Assembly (NCBI GenBank): GCA_905480235.1
Contig: CAJQPP010000134.1
Coordinates: 1-42,938, forward strand
From: an uncultured Pirellulaceae bacterium
Lineage (GTDB): Bacteria > Planctomycetota > Planctomycetia > Pirellulales > Pirellulaceae
DNA length: 42,938 nucleotides
Direction of reading: 5' to 3'
The notes below the pieces were generated by a model, which did no database searches, had not been told where the DNA came from, and saw nothing but the letters and a program-made list of their open reading frames with translations. This document shows, piece after piece, positions 28,020-35,296 of this stretch (its first letter is position 1; each line of letters opens with the position of its first letter). The position numbers were made by a program, and so were the translations under genes.

Positions 28020-29285
28020 CTAGGAAGTCACCGCATGTAAATCATCCCAGAAACGGGGATAGGTTTTAGACACACAACCCGGATTACCGATCACCACACC
28101 CGGTTGCCGCAAACCGACCAACGACAATGCCATGGCCATACGATGGTCATCGTAGGTTTCAATTTCGGCAGATTTGAGTTCGCCGGGGGTGATAACGAAA
28201 CCATCGCCTGTTTCTTCGACGGTCGCACCTAGCTTTCGCAACTCGGTGGCAAGATTGCCGATCCGATCGGTCTCCTTAAATCGATTATGGGCGACGCCCT
28301 TGATCGTCGTAGGCCCTTCCGCAAACAAGGCAACCGCGGCCAAGGTCTGAACCGTATCGCTGATATCATTCATGTCGACCTCGATCCCTTTTAATGGACC
28401 TCCGTAAATTGCCGTCCCGGTTTCATCGCCAATCATTTCGCAACCCATTTCTTCAAGCAGCTGCAAAAATCGGGTATCGCCTTGCACGGCTCCCAGTTTC
28501 AAACCTTCCACCCGACAGCGACCGCCAGTAATGGCCGCGGCCGCCCAAAAATACGAAGCGGCCGACGCATCTGGTTCGATGGCATAAACCTGACCCGTAT
28601 AGGCATGTCGGGGATCAATCGAATACTCGCCAGCCATTTGCGTGACATCCACTCCAAATTGGCTCATCACCTGACAGGTCATGGACACATAAGGTCGCGA
28701 AACTAACGCACCCGGCACTTGCAAGACCGTGAATTTTTGCATCTGTGGTAAGACCATCAACAGCGCGCTGAGAAACTGGCTCGAACGCTCGCAGTCAATA
28801 CTAGCGGAGCCACCGGCCAACCCTCGGGCATCGATCTGCACCGGCGGGCAGCCTTCGTCACAGGTAACCCGAGCTCCCAGTTGATTAAGTGCATTTACCA
28901 ACTCGCCGATCGGCCGCTGCCGCATCCGCTCGATCCCGTCCAAGGTAAAGCGACCCTGTCCGGCACAGCACAATGCCGTCAAAAAACGAATCGATGTTCC
29001 GCTATTGCGCAGGTTCATCTGAGCCTGCTCCGCAGGAATCACGCCCCCTTTACCTTGCACACGAATAATCGAGTTCGTCCAGTCAGCATCCAACTGGAAA
29101 CCCAGCGATTGCAGACTGGAAATCATGACTGCTGTGTCATCGCTTTGCAGTGCACCGTGTAAAACAGATGACCCTTTGGCCAACACACTACAAATCAACG
29201 CACGATTGGTAATACTCTTCGAACCGGGGGGGCGCACATCACCATCGATGGGACCGGTGGGCAAAATTTTTATCGAATCAGACAA
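28020..29285 (-). CDS. aroA: 3-phosphoshikimate 1-carboxyvinyltransferase (EPSP synthase)
   Basis: AroA transfers enolpyruvyl from PEP to shikimate 3-phosphate in the cytoplasmic pathway to aromatic amino acids. The 421-residue protein shows the family blocks: PPGSKSITNRALICSVLA near the N-terminus, LRNSGTSIRFLTALCCAG (the PEP-site loop), the SSQFLSALL motif, DASAASYFWAAAAITGG and RFKETDRIGNLATELRKLGA, with a closing DDHRMAMALSLVGL. Length is normal. The start appears to be TTG at 29285, nine bases after the stop of the PQQ-repeat gene, with GAG in that overlap as a weak ribosome site, so translation is probably coupled. It converges on the amidohydrolase gene with 35 bases between. Confidence 0.96.
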   Translation of the reverse strand: MSDSIKILPTGPIDGDVRPPGSKSITNRALICSVLAKGSSVLHGALQSDDTAVMISSLQSLGFQLDADWTNSIIRVQGKGGVIPAEQAQMNLRNSGTSIRFLTALCCAGQGRFTLDGIERMRQRPIGELVNALNQLGARVTCDEGCPPVQIDARGLAGGSASIDCERSSQFLSALLMVLPQMQKFTVLQVPGALVSRPYVSMTCQVMSQFGVDVTQMAGEYSIDPRHAYTGQVYAIEPDASAASYFWAAAAITGGRCRVEGLKLGAVQGDTRFLQLLEEMGCEMIGDETGTAIYGGPLKGIEVDMNDISDTVQTLAAVALFAEGPTTIKGVAHNRFKETDRIGNLATELRKLGATVEETGDGFVITPGELKSAEIETYDDHRMAMALSLVGLRQPGVVIGNPGCVSKTYPRFWDDLHAVTS

Positions 29286-29294
29286 CGTGAACTC

Positions 29295-30527
29295 TCAAAC
29301 TGGATCTTTGGAAAATTTGTAGAGGTATCGGTCGCTTCGCATAAACAAAGCTCCATTGGCAGCCGCAGGTGACCCCAGAAAAACTTCATCCTCGAAATCC
29401 TCTGCGTGGATCAACCGATCGTTCTGTTGTTGAAAATCGCCCGTGACTTGTAACACACTGGCGGTCCCATCCTGGGAGAAAAAATATAAATGCCCGCCGG
29501 CTAAAAGAGGAGTCGTCCAGTGTTGGCCGCCGACTCGCGTCTTCCAAATCTCATCTCCCGTAGCCGCCGACGCACATGTCACGATACCGCCCCTGCCAAA
29601 CGTGTAGACCATTCCATTGGCCACGACATTGCTTTGCGAACCGGCCGCCAATTTCGTAGAGTTCATGACCTCACGGATTCCATCCTCACCAAACTCAACA
29701 ACCGTCAGACCATCCAAGGGAATGTAAATGCGATTTAAATCGATTGCCGAGGAGGGAATGGGGTTGCCTCTGCCCTCTTTTTCCCACAACGTCTCACCCG
29801 TTTCGAGATTAACAATCGTGGCTTTGGCAGCAGACTGCAACAAACAGCAACGTTGGTTTGCCATTTCAAAAATTAGCGGCGAAGCCCAGCTGGCATCTTT
29901 GTCTCGCTCAATTTCCCAAATCGTTTTTCCGGTTCGTTTATCGATGGCGGTAGCAAAAGAATCACCCTGGTTCTCAACCTGACATACCAAAATATCTCCC
30001 TGAACCGCGGGGGAGGATGACATCCCCGTGTCATGCCCCGCCTTGGGGTGGTCGACCGCGAGCCCGCGGCACCATTTCAAATTCCCATCCAAGTCGAGGC
30101 AAAAAAGATCGTTGGAAGAGAAAAACGCAAAGATCGATTCTCCATCAGTGCAGGGAGTGGGCGCCGCATTCGCGGATAGCGGATGGCAAAAACATCGACC
30201 CGTTGCCAAAAATCGACGCTGCCAAATCAACGCACCATCCCTGACGGCAAAACAGCTAATGAAAAGCTGGTCCTCTTTGGGCCCCCCGGAACTGGTGACA
30301 AAGACACGATCGCCAACCACGATGGGACTGGAAGGGCCACGACCTGGCAACTCAATTTTCCAGGCCAAATTTTGATTCGGTCCGATTTCAACGGGCAACC
30401 CCTGCTCCGCTGACACACTGCCTCCATTCAACCCACGGAAAGCCCAAAACTCTTGAGCCACAAGGGGCGATTGCAAAAATGCCGCCACCATTAAAACCGA
30501 GAAAGGAATACGGTACTGATTTTTCAT
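29295..30527 (-). CDS. Secreted PQQ-type beta-propeller repeat protein
   Basis: A 410-residue protein with a signal peptide (QYRIPFSVLMVAAFLQSPLVAQ). The remainder is repeated beta-propeller blades of the PQQ/YncE type. Typical blade motifs are LAWKIELPGRGPSSPIVVGDRVFVTS, GALIWQRRFL, GNLKWCRGLAVD, TGKTIWEIERD, TGETLWEKEG and TGDEIWKTRVGG. There is no dehydrogenase heme motif and no obvious PQQ-binding Glu/Asp pair, so it is more likely a binding or assembly scaffold like BamB than a quinoprotein enzyme. The start at 30527 is supported by AAAGGTG nine bases upstream; a Met at 30599 would push the signal segment inside. It is followed at once by aroA, an odd partner. Confidence 0.88.
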   Translation of the reverse strand: MKNQYRIPFSVLMVAAFLQSPLVAQEFWAFRGLNGGSVSAEQGLPVEIGPNQNLAWKIELPGRGPSSPIVVGDRVFVTSSGGPKEDQLFISCFAVRDGALIWQRRFLATGRCFCHPLSANAAPTPCTDGESIFAFFSSNDLFCLDLDGNLKWCRGLAVDHPKAGHDTGMSSSPAVQGDILVCQVENQGDSFATAIDKRTGKTIWEIERDKDASWASPLIFEMANQRCCLLQSAAKATIVNLETGETLWEKEGRGNPIPSSAIDLNRIYIPLDGLTVVEFGEDGIREVMNSTKLAAGSQSNVVANGMVYTFGRGGIVTCASAATGDEIWKTRVGGQHWTTPLLAGGHLYFFSQDGTASVLQVTGDFQQQNDRLIHAEDFEDEVFLGSPAAANGALFMRSDRYLYKFSKDPV

Positions 30528-30635
30528 TTTGATACACACCTTTTTGGGCAACCCAACACTTCTCTTTGCGAGCGAAAACAATTTATAAATGAACGCCACG
30601 ATCTATCAAACTCACCACCTATCAACGGAACAGGT

Positions 30636-31769
30636 TTACTGGCTCACCATTTTTTTCGCTGGAGCAACAGCCTTGCCATCCGCTTCGCAAACCCGCAATT
30701 GGAAAGCCCAACGATTGGCCCAGGGCTGTGACTGTTCATTTTGACAAACTTTGAAAAGGATTTGATTCACTCCCTTTTTAAGATTGACCCGAGCTTGAAA
30801 TTGATCCATCATCATGCCGACATGATGAATTTCGTTATTCAGCACCTCTTCTCCGTTCAACCAAACTTTATTGCCATTGATGCACCCAATGCGAATATCA
30901 ACTTGCTGGGCATCGATGGCGTCAAATTCCGCATAGGCGTATGCCACCACGCCTTTTTCCTCACCTAGCAATTCATTGAGATTGACCAAACCTGCTGGAT
31001 CCAACGTGTTGACTAACTGCCAGGCAACCGGAGCTCCCGTTTTGGAATCCGCATAGGAAACTGAAAGATCGATTTCACCGGGCTCCGTTTCCGGTCCAAA
31101 AACTTCATCGAAACCGACCTCCCCGGTGTTGTTGAATGGTCCCACCACATGCCAACGAGGCACCACCCCCATTTGCCTCTGCAAATCGATCTCAATCCCA
31201 TTAGCCGCCAACATTTTGGCGATTTCCGCAATTTGATTATTGTCTCTGGCGTGCGGAAGAGCCTGTGCAAGCAAAGCAACGGCGCCCCCTGGATCTTCAA
31301 CCGATGCGGAACGATTGATGAAATCCTGCACCGCTAACTGACGAAGCGGTAGGCTGGGATCCTCCAACATTGAAGCCACATGCTTGCTGGCAAAGTCAGA
31401 ATTGGCTTCTGTCAAAAGCTCATACGCCATCAGTCGCCCCATATGGGAACCTGAAAGATCTCGCCAATACGCCTCTACCTTCTGACGCGGCAAAGCTCCG
31501 CGATCTAGCGCAGACTGAATCGCGCCGCGAATCCAATTGAGCGACAAACGATTGGCCCCCTCCATCCCCTGTAGCATCTGTGGAATATCATCGGCATTGG
31601 CGGCATTGAGCGTGGCCATCGCCTCAACCGCCCGGTCATGGCCCACACCCGCCACATCCACCTTTTTAATGATCTCAATCGCGTCGTTCAGTGGGCCATT
31701 TTGCGCATTTAAATTCACGCAAAAGAGAGCCGGCAGGCATAAGCTCGCGCAGAGGATTGCGATTCTCAT
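30636..31769 (-). CDS. Secreted HEAT-like/beta-sandwich protein of unknown role
   Basis: A 377-residue protein with a clean signal peptide (MRIAILCASLCLPALFCVNLNAQ), which fixes the start at 31769 rather than at 31850. Residues about 25-195 are helical repeats, Ala/Leu-rich, resembling HEAT or Armadillo units (for example LMAYELLTEANSDF and LRQLAVQDFINRSAS). From about 205 comes a beta-sandwich region beginning WHVVGPFNNTGEVGFDEVFGPE and ending VNLKKGVNQILFKVCQNE, with VWLNGEEVLNN in between; this pattern is common in planctomycete exported proteins and resembles carbohydrate-binding or galactose-binding-like folds. No catalytic residues are apparent. It lies 108 bases upstream of the PQQ-repeat gene on the same strand and could be co-transcribed. 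Confidence 0.72.
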   Translation of the reverse strand: MRIAILCASLCLPALFCVNLNAQNGPLNDAIEIIKKVDVAGVGHDRAVEAMATLNAANADDIPQMLQGMEGANRLSLNWIRGAIQSALDRGALPRQKVEAYWRDLSGSHMGRLMAYELLTEANSDFASKHVASMLEDPSLPLRQLAVQDFINRSASVEDPGGAVALLAQALPHARDNNQIAEIAKMLAANGIEIDLQRQMGVVPRWHVVGPFNNTGEVGFDEVFGPETEPGEIDLSVSYADSKTGAPVAWQLVNTLDPAGLVNLNELLGEEKGVVAYAYAEFDAIDAQQVDIRIGCINGNKVWLNGEEVLNNEIHHVGMMMDQFQARVNLKKGVNQILFKVCQNEQSQPWANRWAFQLRVCEADGKAVAPAKKMVSQ

Positions 31770-31948
31770 TGGGAACCCCGAATTAGTGAATGGACGAAAG
31801 CGTGCATTGTAACCCACCCCTTGGCCGCGGAAACCACAAGGCTCGTTCATTCCCAGCGCCCGTCCGAGGGCTCAGGCATGAGAAATTTGCGGGAATGGGG
31901 AAATTCTCAGCTTTCCCCCTCGCCAGCCAAGATGGTGGACGCTTTTGT

Positions 31949-31977
31949 TTGCCATGAAATGCCTTCGAATCTATACT
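31949..31977 (+). promoter_or_regulatory. Sigma-70-type promoter for the sugar-epimerase-like gene
   Basis: TTGCCA at 31949-31954 and TATACT at 31972-31977 are 17 bases apart. Start of transcription would fall near 31984, about 40 bases before the ATG at 32024. The minus-10 hexamer is identical to that upstream of the PSD1 gene. Confidence 0.6.
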
Positions 31978-32023
31978 TTGACAAAATCACCTACGGAAAC
32001 GCTTCTTAAAAGGAACCGATGGC

Positions 32024-32959
32024 ATGAACTGGAATCGCCGAGATTTACTAAAAGCTGGCTGTATCGCCTCAACCTCTCTCGCTGCTCTCCCCCTTGCAGA
32101 AACACTCGCCGTGTCCAGAACCTTCAATGAAACTGCCCCCCTCTTTAAAATCTCCTTGGCAGAATGGTCGCTGCATCGCAACTTGCAGAGCGGCAAAATT
32201 AATAATCTCGATTTTGCTCGCGTGGCCAAGGAAGAATTCGGCATCGAAGCCATCGAATACGTCAACAGCTTCTTTAAGGACAAAGCCGAAGACAAGGTTT
32301 ACCTTGCGGATATGAAGAAACGTTGTGCCGACCATGGCGTCAGCTCGCTGCTCATCATGTGCGACGGAGAGGGATTACTTGGCAACCCAGAGAAAGCCGC
32401 CCGCAAAAAAGCGGTTGAAAATCACTATCGCTGGGTCACCGCCGCCAAATTCCTCGGCTGCCACTCCATCCGCGTGAACGCCGGCTCCTCGGGTACCTAC
32501 GAGGAGCAAAGCAAACTGGCTGCCGATGGTTTGAGAAGCCTTAGTGAATTTGCTGGACAGCACGGATTAAACGTAATTGTTGAGAACCATGGCGGACTCA
32601 GCTCCAATGGAGCATGGCTGGCCAAAACCATTGAAACGGTAAACCTGGAAAACTGCGGAACTTTGCCGGACTTTGGTAACTTTCGCGTAAGCAACGAAGA
32701 AATCTACGATCGCTTCCAAGGCGTTCAAGAATTGATGCCGTTTGCCAAAGCCGTCAGCGCCAAAAGTCACGACTTCGACGACGCAGGAAAAGAGATTCAT
32801 ACTGACTACACACGCATGATGAAAATCGTGCTGGACAATGGCTACCGTGGCTGGGTAGGTATTGAGTACGAAGGCGGAAAAATCGACGAGTATGCTGGTA
32901 TCAAGGCGACCAAGGCTCTGCTGGAAACCGTTCGAGATCAACTCAAAAGCCAATATTAA
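32024..32959 (+). CDS. Exported sugar phosphate isomerase/epimerase-like TIM barrel
   Basis: A 311-residue protein of the xylose-isomerase-like TIM-barrel family. A twin-arginine-type leader ([21 protein letters not shown]) implies export. The barrel carries the metal-site pattern of this family: Glu in IVENHGGLS, Asp in LPDFGNF, His in KSHDFDD, and Glu at WVGIEYEGG near the C-terminus. These positions bind a divalent metal in hydroxypyruvate isomerases, myo-inosose dehydratases and epimerases; which reaction occurs here is not decided. AAAAGGA sits in front of the ATG. Exported dehydrogenases (as at 4136) and epimerases are both common in planctomycetes, but the two genes are far apart here. 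It is probably transcribed alone from the promoter listed above. Confidence 0.9.
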   Translation: MNWNRRDLLKAGCIASTSLAALPLAETLAVSRTFNETAPLFKISLAEWSLHRNLQSGKINNLDFARVAKEEFGIEAIEYVNSFFKDKAEDKVYLADMKKRCADHGVSSLLIMCDGEGLLGNPEKAARKKAVENHYRWVTAAKFLGCHSIRVNAGSSGTYEEQSKLAADGLRSLSEFAGQHGLNVIVENHGGLSSNGAWLAKTIETVNLENCGTLPDFGNFRVSNEEIYDRFQGVQELMPFAKAVSAKSHDFDDAGKEIHTDYTRMMKIVLDNGYRGWVGIEYEGGKIDEYAGIKATKALLETVRDQLKSQY

Positions 32960-33278
32960 AGGACGAGCCCTGAGCGACGCCGTAAACGACTTTCCCTTTT
33001 TTTAGTACTTTTATTAAAGTTCGATTTTGGTGGACACATGGACAATGCAACTCAGAAACTGCTTAAATATTGTGCAGTTTCGGGCTGCTCAATTTAGAGG
33101 CAGGGTTGCTGGGAAGATTTGCATCTGAACGAAATTGACGTAAGTGCAAGCAGCGTAATGACATTAGCAGTCTTATTTGACGATGGCGAGATAGTGGGGG
33201 CAAACGGCTGGCGAAGGATGCCAGTCGACACCTGCATCACTTTTCTTCTCCCGTTCAGGGCGAAAAAGGAGTCTCGAC
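32960..33278. other. Intergenic leader region of the ribbon-helix-helix gene
   Basis: About 319 bases. It holds a T-run near 32997-33003 that could follow the epimerase gene but lacks a clear hairpin, then the inverted repeat and candidate promoter listed separately, then about 200 bases of leader without a supported gene. A 63-residue frame at 33119-33310 overlaps the next start and looks spurious. Confidence 0.5.
33031..33081 (+). promoter_or_regulatory. Candidate promoter overlapped by an 8-bp inverted repeat
   Basis: TGGACA occurs twice (33031-33036 and 33039-33044), and TTAAAT at 33063-33068 lies 18 bases after the second copy. GAAACTGC (33055-33062) and GCAGTTTC (33074-33081) are perfect inverted arms that bracket the minus-10-like hexamer. 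A dimeric regulator bound here would block initiation, and the next gene downstream encodes a ribbon-helix-helix protein, so autoregulation is a reasonable guess. Confidence 0.35.
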
Positions 33279-33878
33279 ATGAACGACATACTCGTAAACG
33301 AAAGCTTTGACACACGCAGCCAAAAAGTCCTACAGGTTGCTAAACAGCTTTATCAAAGCAATCCGGACTGGGTTACGTTCTTCCGCGAAGTTCTAGGAGT
33401 TGAGGGAGCCGCCCGCAGCGTCTTCCCAGATCAAAATGAGTACATCTATTTTGAAAAAACCAACCAGTACCTAGAGATCCAACAAATGGTGACCAACCTG
33501 CGGAATCGCAAGATTCCCGGTGGCAGCCACAACGAAGCGACTCGCGTGATCACGGTCCGCCTGCCTGAGAGCCTGCACGAGGCCCTTAAGGCCGAAGCTG
33601 CTGATCACAAAACCAGCATGAACAAGCTGTGCATCTCCAAGCTGCTCCAAGTTCTGGCCGAGGAAGAGGAAAATGCAGCTATCGCTGCTCGAGCCGCTGC
33701 CGCTGCTGCCGCCGCAGCAACTGCCGCCACTCGCCCCAACATTATGCCAACGCCAGTCGCCCCGGTCACTCACACGATGGCGTCCAGTATGCCAGTTCGC
33801 CAAGAGATGCCAGCACCTGCCCCAGCACCCGCCCCGGCACCTCAACCATCCAGCCCTCACCGGTTTGGCAACTATTAG
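33279..33878 (+). CDS. Ribbon-helix-helix (HicB/Arc-like) protein with Ala/Pro-rich tail
   Basis: A 199-residue protein. Residues about 1-80 are a conserved-looking acidic region (VLQVAKQLYQSNPDWVTFFREVLG). Residues about 88-127 form the DNA-binding ribbon-helix-helix: the strand TRVITVRLPESLHEALKAEA, then HKTSMNKLCISKLLQVL as the second helix, like HicB antitoxins. After this come an acidic EEEEN break, an 11-residue run of nearly pure Ala and a Pro/Ala-rich C-terminus (PAPAPAPAPAP). AAAAGGAG stands just before the ATG. No toxin-like gene lies on either side, so a paired toxin-antitoxin unit is not supported. I favour a chromosomal DNA-binding regulator or nucleoid-associated factor, by inference. 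The Ala/Pro tail suggests a flexible linker. Confidence 0.7.
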   Translation: MNDILVNESFDTRSQKVLQVAKQLYQSNPDWVTFFREVLGVEGAARSVFPDQNEYIYFEKTNQYLEIQQMVTNLRNRKIPGGSHNEATRVITVRLPESLHEALKAEAADHKTSMNKLCISKLLQVLAEEEENAAIAARAAAAAAAAATAATRPNIMPTPVAPVTHTMASSMPVRQEMPAPAPAPAPAPQPSSPHRFGNY

Positions 33879-34306
33879 TCGTTTGGGAAATGGTTGACCT
33901 AGCCTACTGATGCAAACCTAAAGGCTGCAGCTCAACCTTCCCCTATGACCCCAGCAGACTCCTACCGACCTGGCAACTCAACCTAGGGTTGCCAGTGTCG
34001 GAACTGCCGGCATGACCAGCGAGCGAGCCCAATCAGGGCTGCCTTGTCAGAAATCAAACGCAATCAGCGCACCCCATCTGCAACCGCGGAAAATCAGGGG
34101 AGGGGGTGACACCGCTGCAAAAAGACAAATTGAGTGACACAACCAGAGGGCAATCGCGGTCCCCCAGCATTCCGGACCGCCGTCGCGCCGAGCCTCCAAG
34201 ATAAAATCGCCACGCTGAGGCTCCCGCAACGCCCGCCGGGCAGTCTGACAGGGCCATTTTCGCATGACCGTCTAAGCCGAGATCGGCCCAACCTCCCCAT
34301 TCCGAT
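33879..34306. other. Intergenic region with one inverted repeat
   Basis: About 428 bases between the convergent ribbon-helix-helix gene and the receiver-HATPase gene. CTGGCAAC (33970-33977) and GTTGCCAG (33988-33995) form an 8-bp stem around a 10-base loop containing CCTAGG; it lacks a T-tract, so termination is uncertain. Three minus frames are open at once between about 34047 and 34300, which reflects G/C-rich composition and not a gene. I see nothing else. Confidence 0.5.
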
Positions 34307-35185
34307 TTAGCGTTGCACATGCTTGGTGAATGAAACCTGATTTCCATTTTCGCTGAATTCCACAGAATCCATAAATGCCTTGATTAACACCAAGCCACGC
34401 CCGGCGCCTTCACGAAAAGATTCCGGATCGGATTCATCAGGTACTTGGGAGACATCAAAGCCGGGGCCTTCGTCTCGAATGACGAATTCGGCCTTGGCCC
34501 GAGTTATTTGGGCACTCACAAAAACACGGCGATCTCGATAGGGCTCCGCCTGGCAACGATCCTGAAGCCATTGCGGATCGAGCATATCAGTGTTGTTTCG
34601 ACCAATTTCGAGATTACCTCGATACATGGCATTGCCCAGCGCATGTTCCAAGGCGACCCCCAGACGGACTCGAGAAGCCCAATCGAACAGATTCATGCTG
34701 GCGATCACTTGCTGCACCAAATCAATCAGCGGATCAATTAGGTCGGGATCGTTGGGCAATTCAAATTCGAACTGGCTTTGCGTCGAACAGCTAATCAATT
34801 TTTTGTATCGTTGGTCGGAATCCGCCGTCGATAAAATTTGCGAGACGGTCGCCGTTAACTCATCTGCCAACTCGGTTTTGGGTACGTAGCATGACGCCCC
34901 GTTGGCCAACGCTTGGGCAGCGGCATTTTCGCTGCCATGTGCAGTCATCAGAACCACGGGTATGTCGGGATACTCTTCGGTGATCGTCGTTACCAATTGC
35001 AAGCCGTCAATATCCGGCATTTGCAGGTCCGTAAGCACGAGGTCGGGCGCATTCTGGCGAATTGAATCCAAGGCCTCTCCGCCGTTATTGGCATAGATAA
35101 CCTCCAGGTTACCGGACTTTTCCAAAAGGCCGCCTGCCAAGCGGCGGTCCACGGCAGTGTCGTCAACGACTAGTACGATGGCCAT
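34307..35185 (-). CDS. Response regulator receiver fused to an RsbW-type HATPase domain
   Basis: A 292-residue protein. Residues 1-125 are a CheY-like receiver with an intact site: acidic pair in VLVVDDT (D8, D9), phosphoacceptor D53 in LVLTDLQMPD, T81 in LMTAHGS and K103 in YVPKTEL. Residues about 160-292 are an anti-sigma-type HATPase domain: ALEHALGNAMYRG is the N-box and IRDEGPGFDVSQVPD and EGAGRGLVLIKAFMDSVEF are the G-boxes of RsbW/SpoIIAB-like kinases. Receiver plus RsbW-type output suggests control of a partner by switched kinase or sequestration activity. GAGGGAGG precedes the ATG. It lies 111 bases downstream of the hybrid histidine kinase on the same strand, its likely phosphodonor. 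No sigma-factor or antagonist gene is adjacent. Confidence 0.9.
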   Translation of the reverse strand: MAIVLVVDDTAVDRRLAGGLLEKSGNLEVIYANNGGEALDSIRQNAPDLVLTDLQMPDIDGLQLVTTITEEYPDIPVVLMTAHGSENAAAQALANGASCYVPKTELADELTATVSQILSTADSDQRYKKLISCSTQSQFEFELPNDPDLIDPLIDLVQQVIASMNLFDWASRVRLGVALEHALGNAMYRGNLEIGRNNTDMLDPQWLQDRCQAEPYRDRRVFVSAQITRAKAEFVIRDEGPGFDVSQVPDESDPESFREGAGRGLVLIKAFMDSVEFSENGNQVSFTKHVQR

Positions 35186-35296
35186 AAGGCCTCCCTCTTA
35201 TTTAACAATGGATGCTCGTCCGGGTGACGCTGTCCCGCGCGATCGGCGTAGCGACGCCCCGCACTTCCAGAAACTGACTCCCCCCTTCTCGTCTAC

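Noticed and set aside
33279..34306. HicAB-type toxin-antitoxin pair
   Set aside because: The ribbon-helix-helix protein has no toxin-sized gene next to it, and the HicB-like part lacks the partner-binding fold.
34047..34347. Three overlapping minus-strand frames after the receiver-HATPase gene
   Set aside because: All three frames are open together because of base composition; none has a good start or recognisable product.
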